Source: Mesodorylaimus sp. YZB2_4 (Eukaryota; Nematoda; Enoplea; Dorylaimida; Dorylaimidae). Taken from it: 64,000 bases of DNA. Under the pieces are notes generated by a model. It had not been told where the DNA came from. It was given only the letters and a program-made list of their open reading frames with translations, and did no database searches. This document shows positions 46,278 to 58,586 of the stretch, piece after piece. Location: NCBI GenBank assembly GCA_030248295.1, contig JASANH010000846.1, positions 372,001 through 436,000 on the forward strand, given 5' to 3'. Positions within the stretch are counted from its first letter, which is position 1. Each line of letters starts with the position of its first letter. A program made the translations under genes and the position numbers.

Positions 46278-48299
46278 GAAATGCCCCTGCCTTCATACCC
46301 AATCGGGTCGGCATGGTCAGGGGAGATGATGGAATGAGAAGAATTTGGACTTTGAATTGTAAAATAGAGCGCGAGAAGAAGAGACGATGGAATGTGTTCG
46401 AGGGGATGTCAAGTGTGGTCTGGGCGTACGACCGCGTGATACTCGTCTGCCCGGTCTGGTCTACACTGCACTTCCATGGCCAGTGGTGCTGCAGGGCAGT
46501 CTGCCTGCAATGATCCTAATCCTTTGGCCAGAGGGCAGAGGGACAGGTGATGGTGCCTAATTCAAGTTATTAACTCATCAGATGTTTCTGTCGCTCATGT
46601 GTTTGCTGAAGGAAGTGGCTCATATGACACCGTTTCCAGTCTATTCGAGCCGAGCGGCACTTAGGTAGGGACACAACAAGAGTCGTCCGCCCGACGAGCT
46701 TTCGAAGACCACGCTCGTGTACACAGCCTCATTGACGCCCCGTCGGACTACATAGCTCGCTGGCACATTTCTCATGCATTCGACTGGCACAGTACGAGTA
46801 GCTAATTACTTTGCTCCATGCAATTAGCAGAGTAACGAGGCACGTGATGAGTCATGATCAGTTGGCGGGCAGCAAATGCACATGCGCTGCGCTGTCATAG
46901 TTTAGCTTGGGGTGGGGTAGCAGGTGCCGTTAGGCGCTGCTATAAGCATAGCAATGTAATTACAGACAGGTATACACCACCCGCTAATTTGCATTTTTAC
47001 AGTGCGAACCATGGGCTAATAAGGTATGCGAAAACAGCAAAAAACTGGGGGCTAGAATTGTATTACATCCGCGACAACCTTCGAGGCCCTCGTCTAGTAT
47101 CGATCGCGTTGGCAATCCAAGGTAGCTGAGCTCTAAGAAACCTTGTCTGGGGGTGACAGGGGCAGATCTTTACAGTACTCTGGGTGCGCACCGGTGGTAG
47201 TACTTCGATGAATAGCGGTTACAGTAGGCTGGGCGACCATGTATATCGTCGGGGGCGTATTTTTAGCGACAGCCGGTCTCCCAGGCGAGCGCAATAGACG
47301 TTAGGCGCGTGAAAGGAATAGGTGCACAATTTGAAGATCGATAAGCGAATTCTGAGCGCGAGACGGGCGGTGCCGTTGAGTGTTTTGTTGCAGGCAGCCT
47401 GGCCCGACAGTAGGCTGCGCATGTGCTGGCTTTTTTCGCGAAAGAGCCCAAAGATCCACATCCAAAGGGGCTTAGCCAGCGTTCGTTGTTGCCGGGGCTG
47501 GGTGGGCAAGCAGCGGCAGTCGGCTGACGTCTAGCATACGATGTGTGTCTGCGAGGCGGTAAGACGGCGGGAGATAACGAATGAATGCCTTCGCGGGTTG
47601 CCCTTCTTTTTAAAGACGCTTTGAGGTTGCAATAAACATACGCGTCCTCCATTTTTCCAATATGTCCTTCACTACTGTAGACTCGTCTCGTTACCTACTC
47701 TCAGGTTCGATTTCGCATGCGCGGCCTTCATATGGGTGACGTCAATGTCGACCATCATTTCCATCTTCTGGTCCACCACATCTTGCCCTTACACCTGAGC
47801 TTAGTCAAATGTTAGTCGTGATTTTCAAATTTCTTTCCATCTTCTTTAGTTGTCTTGGTTCATCGGCCGTTATTCTTCGCATCAGTCCAGTCGGGAGGGG
47901 GCAGTAATGAGTGCCATATGTACTGTGTACACGCTAGTTGGCGCGTGGCCGGACGAACGTGTGTCTGTACTGTATACGTTGACGTGGGCGTGTATACGTC
48001 GAACAAAACCAGCAAGGCAAGGCGAACTTTAGTTGCCAACAGTCAACTTCGTAATCTCAACCAAACTAGTTGTTCGAAAAGAAATTTTATGCTCGACGCG
48101 CTCTCTTTGGCTAGGTTACTGTCTCTTGCTTTCTCATGCTACTGTAACTATCGACTCTGTCTACCGTACACAATCGATTTTGAATCATAATCTTCGCTAT
48201 CATCTGCTCTCAACTGATAAGATGCCTTTTTAATAGTTTTCTCGCATTATCAGTTTATCCTGTGATCAGTGATATCGATTATCGATTGATACCGATACC
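46278..48299. other. 2 kb intergenic
   Basis: No gene recognised between tRNA-Ser and the CBX gene. Minus-strand frames at 47219-47652 are GC-rich, without motifs, and overlap one another. The last few hundred bases are presumably the CBX promoter. Confidence 0.45.
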
Positions 48300-49726
48300 A
48301 TGAGTGGAGCAAGTACCAGTGCAGACAATTTCGGTGAAGTGTTTACAGTGGAACGAATCCTTCGTAAAAGGCAACGTAAAGTAAGCTGTAGCGACTGATA
48401 TCTTATCAGTATCCTTATTTAGTAAATCCTAAATTTCAGGGTCGAAATGAATTCTTGGTTAAATGGAAAGGGTACAGTGCAAAACACAATACGTGGGAGC
48501 CCGACGAGAATATTCTCGATCGTGGTCTAATCTACGCTTTCGAAACAGTACGTCGAAAAAAAGGTCGTTCGAAACGACAAAGTGAAACTGATGGCGACAA
48601 TGACCACACCCTTCAACACCCCACTTTTGAACGCGAGGACCAGTCCGATGGTCAACGGCGGTAAGTGTATCGTAGCAGTTGTCTGCTACTCGGAGGGAAC
48701 TTAGTGTGACCACGAACAAAAGCGATTTTGACAAGCATTGTTTGCAGGAAACCATTTCGACGACACGTTGTGATTGACGAAAGCTCGTCGTCATCGGACA
48801 GTGAGGACGAGCAAAAAAATAAATCCAATAATTCTCGATCATTATCGATCGAAATCAGTTCGAGAGATCAGGAGCAAAGCAAGTCAATCGATTCATCGCA
48901 AGGAAAAGGATTAGAACTTGAGAATTCGGACGAAGACGATATCGAAATTGGAAGAAAAAGTTACGCATCATCGAGTTCATCAGTGAAAAAGAAACGATTA
49001 GATAGTAATACGCCACCATCGTCCGATCATTTCGATGAGGACGTCAACGGTGACGACGAACGCGACGAGGAGAACGAGGAGCAAACATCCAACATCCAAA
49101 TCCAACGACATCCCATTCGATTGACCATTCGACATTCGTCGTGTACGATTAAAGACGGCCCATCGAATCCCATCATCACCACAACAGCTATGGTCAGGCC
49201 GAATACGAAAATCGATGATCGACATCGATCGACGATCAGAAAGAAATCGACAATCGATGACGACGATTCGGATGTCACAACATCTTCGACCAGCGAATCC
49301 CGAGCCGAAATACGTTACGAAAGTAATAAATCCAAAACAAAACGACGAAAATTTCGAGTGAGAAAAAAATCGAAAAGTGTCTCCTCGAAAGGCGCATCGG
49401 CAACCGATTCCATCGAACCACCCGAATTACAAGTCATGGTATCGGACTCGGAATTATGGTTTATCAACGAACGTAATACAAAGCACAAACAGGAAACAGC
49501 GACTCAAGCTCAAACGGGTGAAGATGGAGACAAGGAAGGGGACACAGTTCAAACGAGCATAGCCCACGATTCAATCACTAATCACGTGTTCGGCGAGACG
49601 ACCTCGTACGATAAACAAGACGAGCCTCAAATGAACGTGGTTATTACTGATGTTAAAGCTCACAATTATTCAGTCATTATCAAAGAGTGCTATCAACCCA
49701 CTGGGTTTTTTAAAAATTCTTCATAA
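48300..49726 (+). CDS. Polycomb/CBX chromodomain protein with C-terminal Pc box
   Basis: Three exons (48300-48380, 48440-48660, 48748-49726) give 426 residues. The N-terminal chromodomain (residues about 12-65) has '[18 protein letters not shown]', the cage residues in '[20 protein letters not shown]', and '[10 protein letters not shown]', which is the CBX2/4/6/7/8 form (E-N-I-L-D) rather than HP1. A long Ser/Asp/Glu/Lys-rich disordered middle with basic patches follows. The last 30 residues ('[19 protein letters not shown]', then 'PTGFF') match the Pc/cbox motif that binds RING1/RING2. Such proteins read H3K27me3 and bring PRC1 to chromatin. No chromoshadow domain is present, which excludes HP1. 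Confidence 0.9.
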
Positions 49727-50281
49727 AATGGAGAATTTTACAGCACATTTTGTAAAATTTAAGTGCTTCAGTTTTCAAATTTTTCATAACGTGATACGTT
49801 GCCATCGACAGAGTATATGATTACGTTATATGCGCTAGTTATTCGAGGCGAAGCGGGTGAAGTTTGTATGCTTTGGCTTTTTGCTTTTTTTCATAGCCTT
49901 GTCTGCACCTGTTTGTCTTTTACTTACTGTATTTCTGGCTGATGCCAAGTTTAGAATATGTTGTTTTCTGAAGACAATGACCACTTTTATTGTCCTTTAT
50001 AAAATGCATGGGCCAAAATCGTTTTCAAAAGACTCTTAGATAACTAAACTTTTCCTCAAAATGCAATAATCTTTGCTATTCAATGCGCGACACGGCGTGC
50101 CGTGCTTGCTGATAAGAATGCTTAGGCGGACGTAGCTTTTTTTAGCTCAACTTATTTCTAGCTACAAAAACTAATTATTTTGAGCATAGTCGAGAGCGGT
50201 GGGATTTCAGTTTTTAGCAACCTTTAATAAACAGAAAATAGGCGTCAGGCAGTGCCAGAAAACATGAGGATAAAAATGAAC
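49727..50281. other. Convergent 3' spacer
   Basis: Holds the 3' ends of the CBX (+) and WAP (-) genes. A/T-rich; nothing else seen. Confidence 0.5.
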
Positions 50282-52464
50282 TTATAAAATATATTTTCTA
50301 ATCAACTGACACCAGCCGCGGCCAGCGATTCCTCGTTCACTGTCGCCCGTATCGAAGAGGACACATTCGTAGCCTTCGGGACAAACATGACGAAGGTCGA
50401 GTGAACGCGGTTCGTAGTCTGATAACGAAGGAATTGTGCAGTCGGCTGGAAAAAAAAACGAAAACACGGATGTCCTGTCTGATGGTCCCGAAAAGAATTT
50501 AGAATTTTAGGTCATTGTTTTTAAAAGAATGCAAAAGGGGACGCGAATAATTGAATGCCTGGGTCTCGCCGGGGAAGGAGGTGGGTTAATGACACAATTT
50601 GTTTGAGGGGGGTATATCACTGTTGGGAGTGACCGATTGAGCCTCTTCACAGCGCAAAACTCACGATCAGTGCAGTAAACCAAGTCTTCTTGGTGGTCCA
50701 TGGCTGAAACATCATCTTGACAGGGTGATGCCCAGCTGCCGCCCCAGGGTTCATTGCCAAGGGAGCCTCAGCTGCACGCTTATTGGGGCGCCATATCTTG
50801 ACCTATGTTTATGTTATGATGCCAAGTTGCGAGGCCTGTCTTCGAGTTGAGATGTGGGGATTCAGGCCTCACTGCCAGCTTCGGAGGGTGGCCCCTCGTG
50901 GTCCGTTTCTGCGATCCATCTGACACCTGTCACCAATCTGTCCCTGTGTTTTGGGAGGGGGTACTAGGCGTTCCTGCCCGATGGACTGCCAACGGGCCAA
51001 CATACTGCGGTCATATCCCACCAAATCTGTCTCTCTTCTTTGCTTGCCTCGTCACAGGTACATCTAGTCTGTAGGCCCGAACCGAAACTAACTGATCAAA
51101 GAATTCTGACGGGCTCCTGAACGAGCGGCTTCACCGCGTTCGGCATTCGTCTACCCATACTGCTTTGTAGCGAGTGGCTGGGCTCGTCCCAGGTTCGATC
51201 CCCGGTGATGTAGGTCGATTTGCGAAGCATATACTCTCGCTGACCCTGCATGCCAGGCCGTAGGTGACTCACCCAGTACCGCCGAGGTGCTCCGAGTGGA
51301 GAGACGAAAGCCAAACGAGGGAGCAGTCTCAGCTGTCGACCAGACAGGGTTCACAGTCCACTATCGTCCGAGGAAGTCGGTGTCCTGTCCAGGATGCCCT
51401 CGCGTGGAGGTGCTCCTAGTGGAGACACGCAGAGGGACGCTGTCGTGAGAGCTGGTCACCTCACGGCCTCGCTTATCATCATGACTGCTGGCCATTTACT
51501 GGCAAACGGGTTAGAGTTCTGTGGAGAACTGGGACGGCGCGGAGTCCAAACCCACTAAAAAATTTAAAAAATGGACGAGCGGCTTGTAGAATCTCACTGC
51601 CTTTTAAGCATGCGCCATCAAAGATACGGTTTTATGGCTTGATAACCACTCTTTATATTTTATATCTATCACACTAGCAAGTAAAATTGGCGAAATGGTC
51701 TGACTCATAATCAGACTGAATCGAAAGAACTTGCGTCACATCCGCAATTCCAAAGTTCAATGTTCCGGGGCACTTCGACAATGTCTTTAAAACTGCACGT
51801 AACCAGTACACCCAGGCGGTGGGAGATAGGATACGAGAGACCAAAGACTAAATTTCGCGGTCTTTCGAAGCAAACTGGAAAAAAGGCCGAAACATCAAAG
51901 TGACTGTCTGACGCCTTCCTATCCCCCGAATGATCAGTGACTATCTTCAAAACCAGAGCTCAAAAATAGTACATACCAGCCAGATCATCCTTTCCCATCC
52001 CTTTCTCCTGATCATCTTGCACCCCGCTGTCTTCGTCCGTCAACCAAAAATATCCTTCAAAAATGCACATAAGTTTCAAAAATTTGAATCATTCCTTGCT
52101 CCAGTATTGTCGAACTCACTCGAATTCTTCTCCGGCTTTGGTTCCACCAACCAATCGATAACTAAAGATCATAAATCACTCAGGTAAGAATAGCAAATTT
52201 AGATGGAGATCAAAGCTGACCTGGCGCAGGTTTCGAATTCTCAATGCAGGCCATTTTGCACCCATTATGACAGCATTTCGCCTGGCCTGAGCACTCCTGA
52301 TCACCCTGGCATTCATCACGTGCATCCAAACAAGATGCAGTGTCCAGTATGAATGGGCAGATGGTTTGGTTCCTCGCCAAATCCGGGTCACTTTTCACGA
52401 GGCTATGGGGATATGGGAGGACTGAGTGGAGAGATAAGGCAAGGAGGAAGGTCAGATATCTCAT
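50282..52464 (-). CDS. Secreted WAP-domain protein
   Basis: Three minus-strand exons (52464-52221, 50703-50665, 50445-50282), all joined in phase 1, give 148 residues. A signal peptide (MRYLTFLLALSLHSVLPYP) is followed by a WAP four-disulphide core: eight Cys in 'ICPF', 'SCLDARDECQGDQECSGQ', 'KCCHNGCKMAC'. The 39-base middle exon encodes 'MDHQEDLVYCTD' and the last exon a further Cys-bearing tail ('HVCPEGYECVLF', 'GWCQLI'). WAP modules often inhibit serine proteases or act against microbes; the inhibitory loop cannot be judged here. Intron 1 is about 1.5 kb because it holds a complete SINE (51125-51515). Confidence 0.72.
51125..51515 (+). repeat. SINE family A, full-length copy in WAP intron 1
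   Basis: The head 'GTAGCGAGTGGCTGGGCTCG' and B-box 'CAGGTTCGATCCCCGGTGATG' are followed by the whole body, with 'CAGGCCGTAGGTGACTCACC', 'GAGTGGAGAGACGAAAGCC', 'CTGTCCAGGATGCCCTCGCG' and tail 'CGCTTATCATCATGACTGCT'. It is inserted antisense to the host gene. Confidence 0.82.
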
Positions 52465-53145
52465 TTCTGGTTGCTGATTTCAAAAGTATTTAATGGCACC
52501 AAATTGTGGGCTCCTAAAAGTTTCGTTTATATTCTACGTAACTTGCACTGACTGAGGCCAGTCGGCTATGAAAAACATAAATTCTGAAACGTCCTCCACT
52601 CGTGCTTGCCTCGGCTCCGACGATTAGCTCGCTCCGAGACGCTAATCGTTTCGACGGAACCTTAGAGACGGGTGCTGGGCTTGAAAATGAGAAGGGAGGT
52701 TATAAAAAAGTAGCACTGCTCTCTCATTGCTCATGTCGGAAGTACTTGAGAAGAAAAACTCAAAGAAAGAGCAGTTGTTTTGGCACCACCTGTGCCTCCT
52801 TTTTGCAATGGCAGTCAACTGGCGAGCAAAGTTTTGGTTTGGACGACAAATTGATCAACAAGTGTGCACTTTGTACTAACTTTACGAACAGTAATTTTTT
52901 ATCGAGGCTATGGTGACTTATATAAGTTTATTTTTCAGGGTCGTAAAACGAAGTTTACAAGCATTTTTATTGCAGAATTGAAATTTTACAATATTTAAAT
53001 TGGCGCCTAAATACTGGTTTTGAGGTTTGCAGTATTCTTATAGCAATTTCTTGAAACCTGTGTGCGCTCGCCAGCTTTCTGGAATCTGCGCTGGTTATTT
53101 TCCATTCTTTGTTGGCTTATTTGCAGTAATCGAAATTATTTTAAA
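52465..53145. other. Divergent upstream region (WAP gene / ARMC1)
   Basis: The WAP gene and ARMC1 are transcribed away from each other across 680 bp. An acceptor 'TTGCAG' at 53121-53126 just before the ARMC1 ATG indicates an upstream non-coding exon. An open frame at 52602-52916 has no motif. Confidence 0.45.
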
Positions 53146-55071
53146 ATGACTGAAGTTCAAAGCGTTGGAGAAACTTTAGGTATTCTACAAAAATATAGTC
53201 AGCTACTGAACGATGCTCCTGAAACGCGCTCCGTTTTGGCTCAGGTATCGAAGAAAAGATTTCTTCAACACAAGTTTTTGCTCTAGGTCAGGTTTTGATG
53301 CGAGGAAAGGATCTGTCTTTTTTTATTAGGAAGGAGGGGGTTAGAGGCAAGTTATTGACACTCACAGAAATCATAATATGACCTGGTAGATCATTTCACG
53401 ATATCACCATTTATCATTTCGCTCTTTTCTCTCCATCATGGCCTCGGCTTACTTAGTGAGCAAGGGATAGTCCCTTTTCCCTTCCATAGAAGTGCAGCAT
53501 CATTCTGTCCTACCCGAGCTCTTTCTCTTAATTTCCTTGAATAGTTACATAACCTGGCTATACAATACTTACCCTCATTTTCTGTGCGTATTTAGGACGA
53601 AAGTTTAGTGTCGTTGCTGCTGGCCACGTTGAAGGAATCTCAGGATCAAAAGGTTGTACGTGCTACCTTGGAAATTCTCTTCGAATTAATCTCGTGCGCT
53701 GGCAGTAAAACCAAATCCGTCTTGTGTTCTGATTCAAATTTGAAGAGTATGCTTGTGGGAATCAAAGAAAAGTAAGTTGCTGATGAGGCCGTAATGAGGC
53801 AGAGACTCCTAATGAGATCCTAAATATGTAACTGTCACGCCTCGCAATTAGCTCATATAAACACTTGGGCCAACGCCTGCTAAATAGTACCTGTGCAATA
53901 CTACGGTCTTTTGTGAATTTGCCATAATCGTGTTTGACAATGCAGCAAAGTGTCCACCTACATTCAACAGTAATTTGGTTTTGCAATTTATCATTTGTCA
54001 TTTGTTTTTATTCAGGTTCAAAAGCGATGTCAACGTCGTTTTTATTTGCGATTCGGTTTTGGACGAGTTATTTCCTGATCATCGTACGGATACGTCGAGG
54101 TAAGAAATGCGTGATTATGCATGACCCGTGTGGTTTTTGAAGTGTGTGTGCCATCAAATTTGTGATACAAGATTCGGAAATCTGAGAAAAGTCGGGCCCC
54201 TAAAGGCTTTTCGAAAGCCTGAAAAATTAGGGAGGTATTTTGAAACCAGAATCGGGGAATCAGGGAATTAGCCCTAGCATGCGAGTCCACCGTCGTAAAG
54301 GGTTTTCTTGCTTTTAGGCCCATAAGAGCTACAATAAATACGAACAATCGTAGTCGAATTCCGCGTTTTTTGACTAATTCTACTCGCCAACAGTTGAGGA
54401 CTTTTATTTTTCAATCTGCTGCTTTCAATGACCAGGTATTTCAATGCTACATATTTCTGTAAAAGGCGTTGGCTATTTTTTTTTTATTTCAGGATGTTAA
54501 ACGGGCAATCGAGAACTGTCTGGTTAAGGTCAAAGGAGTAGTGAGCATTTATTTTGAGCAATCGTCGACCAATAAGACTTGGCGTTGCATCATTCGTGCT
54601 TATCCATCCGTGTTGCCTCAGGTAATGCGATTTGTCACCCATTCACAGAGGCACTAGGTACGGGAGATCTCTGTGGGTCATGTGCTCATATTTCGAATTC
54701 CTAGACACTCTGCCTTGTCTCTAATATAACCACTACATTCTGTCAGCTACTCACTCCTTTTTTAGACAGTTGCTGACTCAATTTTGTCCAGCGAGCGTGT
54801 GTCCAGGGTGCAACAGGTAAGCAAGGACGAATACGGCGAAGAAATTTTGATATCGTATGGAACCGATGGGGACGCTGCTAGTGAAAAGAAAGTTCGACTG
54901 CCGGACAAATCAGCGACGTTGCCGGCTTATTTGGACGAAAATGACGATTTAATTTTTGGCGTCGTGATCGGCGATCGCGCGTTAACCAAGTATGGAGAAA
55001 AGGAAAGTAATAAGGGCGGGGGATGGCTGAGTGGTGTTTCTGCCTTTTTCTCGAAGACACTTTATTGGTAA
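53146..55071 (+). CDS. ARMC1: ARMC1, armadillo-repeat mitochondrial protein
   Basis: Six exons (53146-53244, 53596-53771, 54016-54099, 54318-54435, 54493-54621, 54766-55071) give 303 residues (human 282). The N-terminal helical Arm part has 'GILQKYSQLLNDAPETRSVL' and 'VVRATLEILFELI'. A heavy-metal-associated-like fold follows ('DVKRAIENCLVKVKGVVSI', 'TWRCIIRAYPSV'). 'RVQQVSKDEYGEEILI' leads to the C-terminus 'GGGWLSGVSAFFSKTLYW', almost the same as the vertebrate ending (GGASWLS...SRSFYW). ARMC1 associates with the mitochondrial outer membrane and MICOS/metaxin complexes and affects mitochondrial distribution. The C-terminal FYW-type end is the most diagnostic feature. Confidence 0.9.
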
Positions 55072-55438
55072 TGGGTTCATAGTACCATTGTCTCTATTCA
55101 TGTAATGACTACTAGTGCATTGACTCGACTTTCTTCAGTTGGACTATTTGTAGTAGATTACTGAGGCGTCACCTGTGTTATTCTATTTTGGGATTTAGGC
55201 AATCATAATGCTTTGGCGTATTCATTGGCTTTTCTAGCTATGTCGATTCACGAGTACCATTTCCTTGGAGAGAAGATAAAACAGAGCGCTCAGGAGAATT
55301 CTCTATGCTTGTATTCATATGCGAATTATGACACCGTATGCACGTAATACGCTTTGTCCACTAATGCATTATACAGTACATCACCAGAGTCTAGTCCTCG
55401 CTGCACACCCAGCTCGGATGCAATCCTCTCCAAGGACC
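55072..55438. other. Convergent 3' spacer
   Basis: Between the ends of ARMC1 (+) and the MIG-18-like gene (-). Nothing recognised. Confidence 0.5.
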
Positions 55439-56501
55439 TTAGCATTGCCTGAAACCGGCGTTGATAGCATTTCTGAACAGCTCATCGTTAGCATTGGTGT
55501 GCAATTCGGGTAGCAAGCCGCCCTGTCCCCTCTGAACACACTTGACCAAAGTGGTACCGAATCGACGAACGCAGTTGGGATCGAGGGCTCCCTGGCCATC
55601 AGCACCTTGGTAGTAGCACTGGCGAGGCTGCTTGGAGATGCGGGTCTGCTCCCGCTTGCACTCCATGATGTATCCGGCCTGACCAGATATCTCCCTCCAC
55701 GTGTCACCGATCATGTGATGGCCTCCCAGTTCATCCACGCAACCCACGGCTGCCAGTCGAGCTTGGTTGGCAGATATGTCGCAGCGGAAAATGAAGTTGT
55801 TCCTGATCACTGTGCTCCCATTAAACATTCGCTGGCCATTGTCCACGCATCCGGACAGCTTCAACTCGAGGCCACCTCCGCCAGGTAGGATGCTACACTG
55901 GTACCAGAAGTGCTGCAGGACAATCTCACGACCAGCCGGATAGTGCGATCCTTCCAAGACGCAGCCGTAAGGCTCCAACACAACGTTGTTGGCATTGAAG
56001 CTGCAGCGGAAGAGGAACGAACTTTTGGTCACGATGCCGTTTGGACCAACTCGAGCCCCGTTGTCTCCAACGCAACCAGCGATCTTCATGACGATCTGCA
56101 AAGAAGGGTCTGTGATGACCTAAGCCCGATCACTGCGAGTCCCCGTCTACCCCCACCTGTTCTCCTTCCCGAACGCAAGAATACCAAAAGTTCTCTTCAG
56201 CCACAGTTGAGCCGACGTTGACCACTTGGCCATTGCGGATGCAAGCTACAGGCGTAAGGACGTAGGCTTGCGAGTGCGGTTGCTGGCAGGTGAACTGGAA
56301 GGTCGACGTCCTGTAGTTGGCTCCAGGCTCCACTTTGACACCGTCGATGGTCGAGCAGGCCACGGGCACTTGGAACCCACTTCTGCATTTATAATACATG
56401 TTATTCCTCCGGGTCTCCGTTCCTTCCGTGCATTGCTGACCACGCACTGGCCATGATAAGGCGCATAGGATGAGACACGACCAAATACCCAATCCAATCA
56501 T
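55439..56501 (-). CDS. Secreted repeat protein, nematode MIG-6/MIG-18-like Fn1-type modules
   Basis: Two exons (56501-56157, 56095-55439) give 333 residues. A signal peptide (MIGLGIWSCLILCALSWPVRG) is followed by about seven modules of 35-50 residues. Each is built as G...F-x-(F/Y)-x-C...C, for example 'TSTFQFTC...PVAC', 'EENFWYSC...IAGC', 'KSSFLFRC...PYGC', 'LQHFWYQC...LSGC' and 'RNNFIFRC...AVGC'. This two-Cys pattern with an aromatic before the first Cys is that of the nematode 'abnormal cell migration 18-like' fibronectin-type-I family, which occurs in secreted matrix proteins that guide migrating cells. The final part has extra Cys ('RQCYYQG', 'DPNCVRRF', 'VKCVQRG'). The start was chosen because it gives a clean signal peptide; a longer in-frame start upstream would bury it. 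Confidence 0.75.
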
Positions 56502-58586
56502 ACTCGATGCTGACTGCGAGATGCCGAATTTGTAAAGCAAACTAAGCGAGTCGGCGACAAGGAGTCTGCTTTGACTCTCCTCAGGCAAACCCTTTAAAGA
56601 CACGGGCTTAGGAAGTTTTTAGGCGTTTGTCGGAAATAACGACTCAGCGATGGCCTCTTTTCGCTTTTCGAGCAGGATGTGTAAGAACGAATGTGAAAAT
56701 GAACCGCTGCCATTTTGCGCCCGACCGAGCTCGTTATCGTCAAATGCTTCGTGGGCTGCTGTCAATGGTGCTCCGGGACAGGCCTCGGGCGCCTTATGAC
56801 GGCTTTTCGTCATTGGCTACACCGTGGCTAACTATGCATAAACCGTCAAGATGTTAGCCGGGGGCAGGTGTTGGCCATATGTAACCCATTTGTTTTCTTC
56901 TAACTGACGCCTACAAGTCGAGTTGAGTTTGAGTGGGAAAGCACGAAAAGTTTTCAGGCCCGAAGTCCCTACCATAAGTTTTGAACCTTTGAGATTTTAA
57001 GTTCTCAAAACCCTCTCATAAGTGTAGCAAAATGGAAGAAAGGTGAAAAATGAGTAAAACAAAATCGGTCTGCAAGCTGCAGTCTTTGGCTTATCGCTAG
57101 TTGATTTGCCCGAACTCTTGATGGATCATTGGCGGTCTGGCCAGCATGTAGTTCGTCGTGATAAACTTATCTGTTTTGTCACTGGTGAAGACAAGGAATT
57201 CAACCAGGGGCAGCCAGTTCTACCCTCGCTACCCCATGTTTGGTAGGGTCTCACGTCAGCCAGTACCATCAGGTTCTCCGAGTGGAGACATGGTCGAACA
57301 CTGGCGCCTCGAACCCATCAGCCGTTGTCCGATCCAGGATGCCCTCGTGTTGATGCGTCATGTGGACGTAGAGAGGGTGGTCTCCACAAAAAACTTGCTG
57401 GCCAGGTGGAAAGCAGGCTGCCATGACCCTAAGACAGTGTCACGCAGACCTCGAACTCAAGAATGCGACACGATTTTGCTGACCACGTCTATGCATGCAT
57501 ACAACCTATTCTAGAGCTTACACAATTATCCTATGACAATACGACGAAGTCATCATGCGTGAATTTCCTCGACATAGGATTGAGGCCAATCAATTCTTCC
57601 CCCCCCCCCCCAGGAGCCAGTGCTGGGGACTCAATCCCTTTTTGGATAGAACAAACGGACTCTGGCGAGACTCCTTTGTTGCTACGGCCGTTCTATTTGG
57701 GCTGGGTCCAATACCCACATCGAAGTAGAAACGGTTTCAGCAGTTGCCAAGATACTAGCGAATTGGAGCTTTCTATCCCCCATTTGCAAAAGCGTATAGT
57801 ACGAACTATCTCGGAGGTGGAGCTGCATGTGCGCACGAGTACACTGCCTAGGTACATCGAGCCAGGGTGTTTAGAGGTCTTACTGGTTCGAGACCCTCAT
57901 TATGCGGAGTCAAAGAGTGAATGTGTGAACACAAAGGCGCCATGGTTTAGCATTTGGACTTCTGATCAGCCTCCCAAACGCCTGAACGCAACTTGAGCTT
58001 GTATCAGTGTGTAATACATTCATCGTCAGAGTGCCGAGACGGGGTTGCATCGGGGTAAGCGATGTGCAAGTCACGAGCACTAACTCAATGCCATTAGCAG
58101 GGCAGTGTGGCCACTCAAAGTAGGCCATGTATCAAACAAAGCAAAGGTCTCTCAGCGCTCACGAAGTATTTGCGGTTCAGTTATAAGTCAGCAGACGAAA
58201 ACGTCTTGTAGCTAGCAGCCTATTAGGCATCTACGTCATTAGCCCAGTATCCGCTCTGCGTCTTTATGGGCATGGAGGAATCGATTTCCGACACAGAGCC
58301 GCCTCATCGTCCGTAGTCCAGATGGAAGCGGGCTCGTTTAGCTTCACGAACTACCATTAAAGGTTCCAGAAAGCGTACTCGTATTGAGAACAGCCGTGCC
58401 GCATTGATTTTCGTGCACAGGAGACAGTCTTGGTGCCTGAACGAGGCTTGCATGAACCGAAAGCCGCCGGTTTCTCTCCAATAAGCCCAAGGCCGGAATC
58501 TAGATGCAGAGCAGTTCTCGCCGTTTTGCCGCTTTCTATCGTTTTTCACATTCGACTTTGAACTAAATCCACATTTTTCTTTTTAG
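56502..58586. other. 2.1 kb intergenic with decayed SINE
   Basis: Holds a weak SINE copy (57235-57400) and a run of C (57599-57611). A plus-strand frame at 57463-57996 spans the homopolymer and has no motif; I do not call it a gene. Confidence 0.45.
57235..57400 (+). repeat. SINE family A, decayed body fragment
   Basis: Shows 'TCTCCGAGTGGAGACATGG' and 'GTCCGATCCAGGATGCCCTCG' in the correct order and spacing for the SINE body; the rest has diverged. Confidence 0.5.

Noticed and set aside
47219..47652. Two overlapping GC-rich minus-strand ORFs
   Set aside because: No domain, no splice structure, and three frames are open at once, as expected from base composition.
48459..48842. 127-codon minus-strand ORF over the CBX exon
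   Set aside because: Shadow of the CBX coding exon, whose chromodomain is unmistakable on the plus strand.
57463..57996. 177-codon plus-strand ORF
   Set aside because: It crosses a poly-C tract and a decayed SINE; no motif, no start context, no partner exons.
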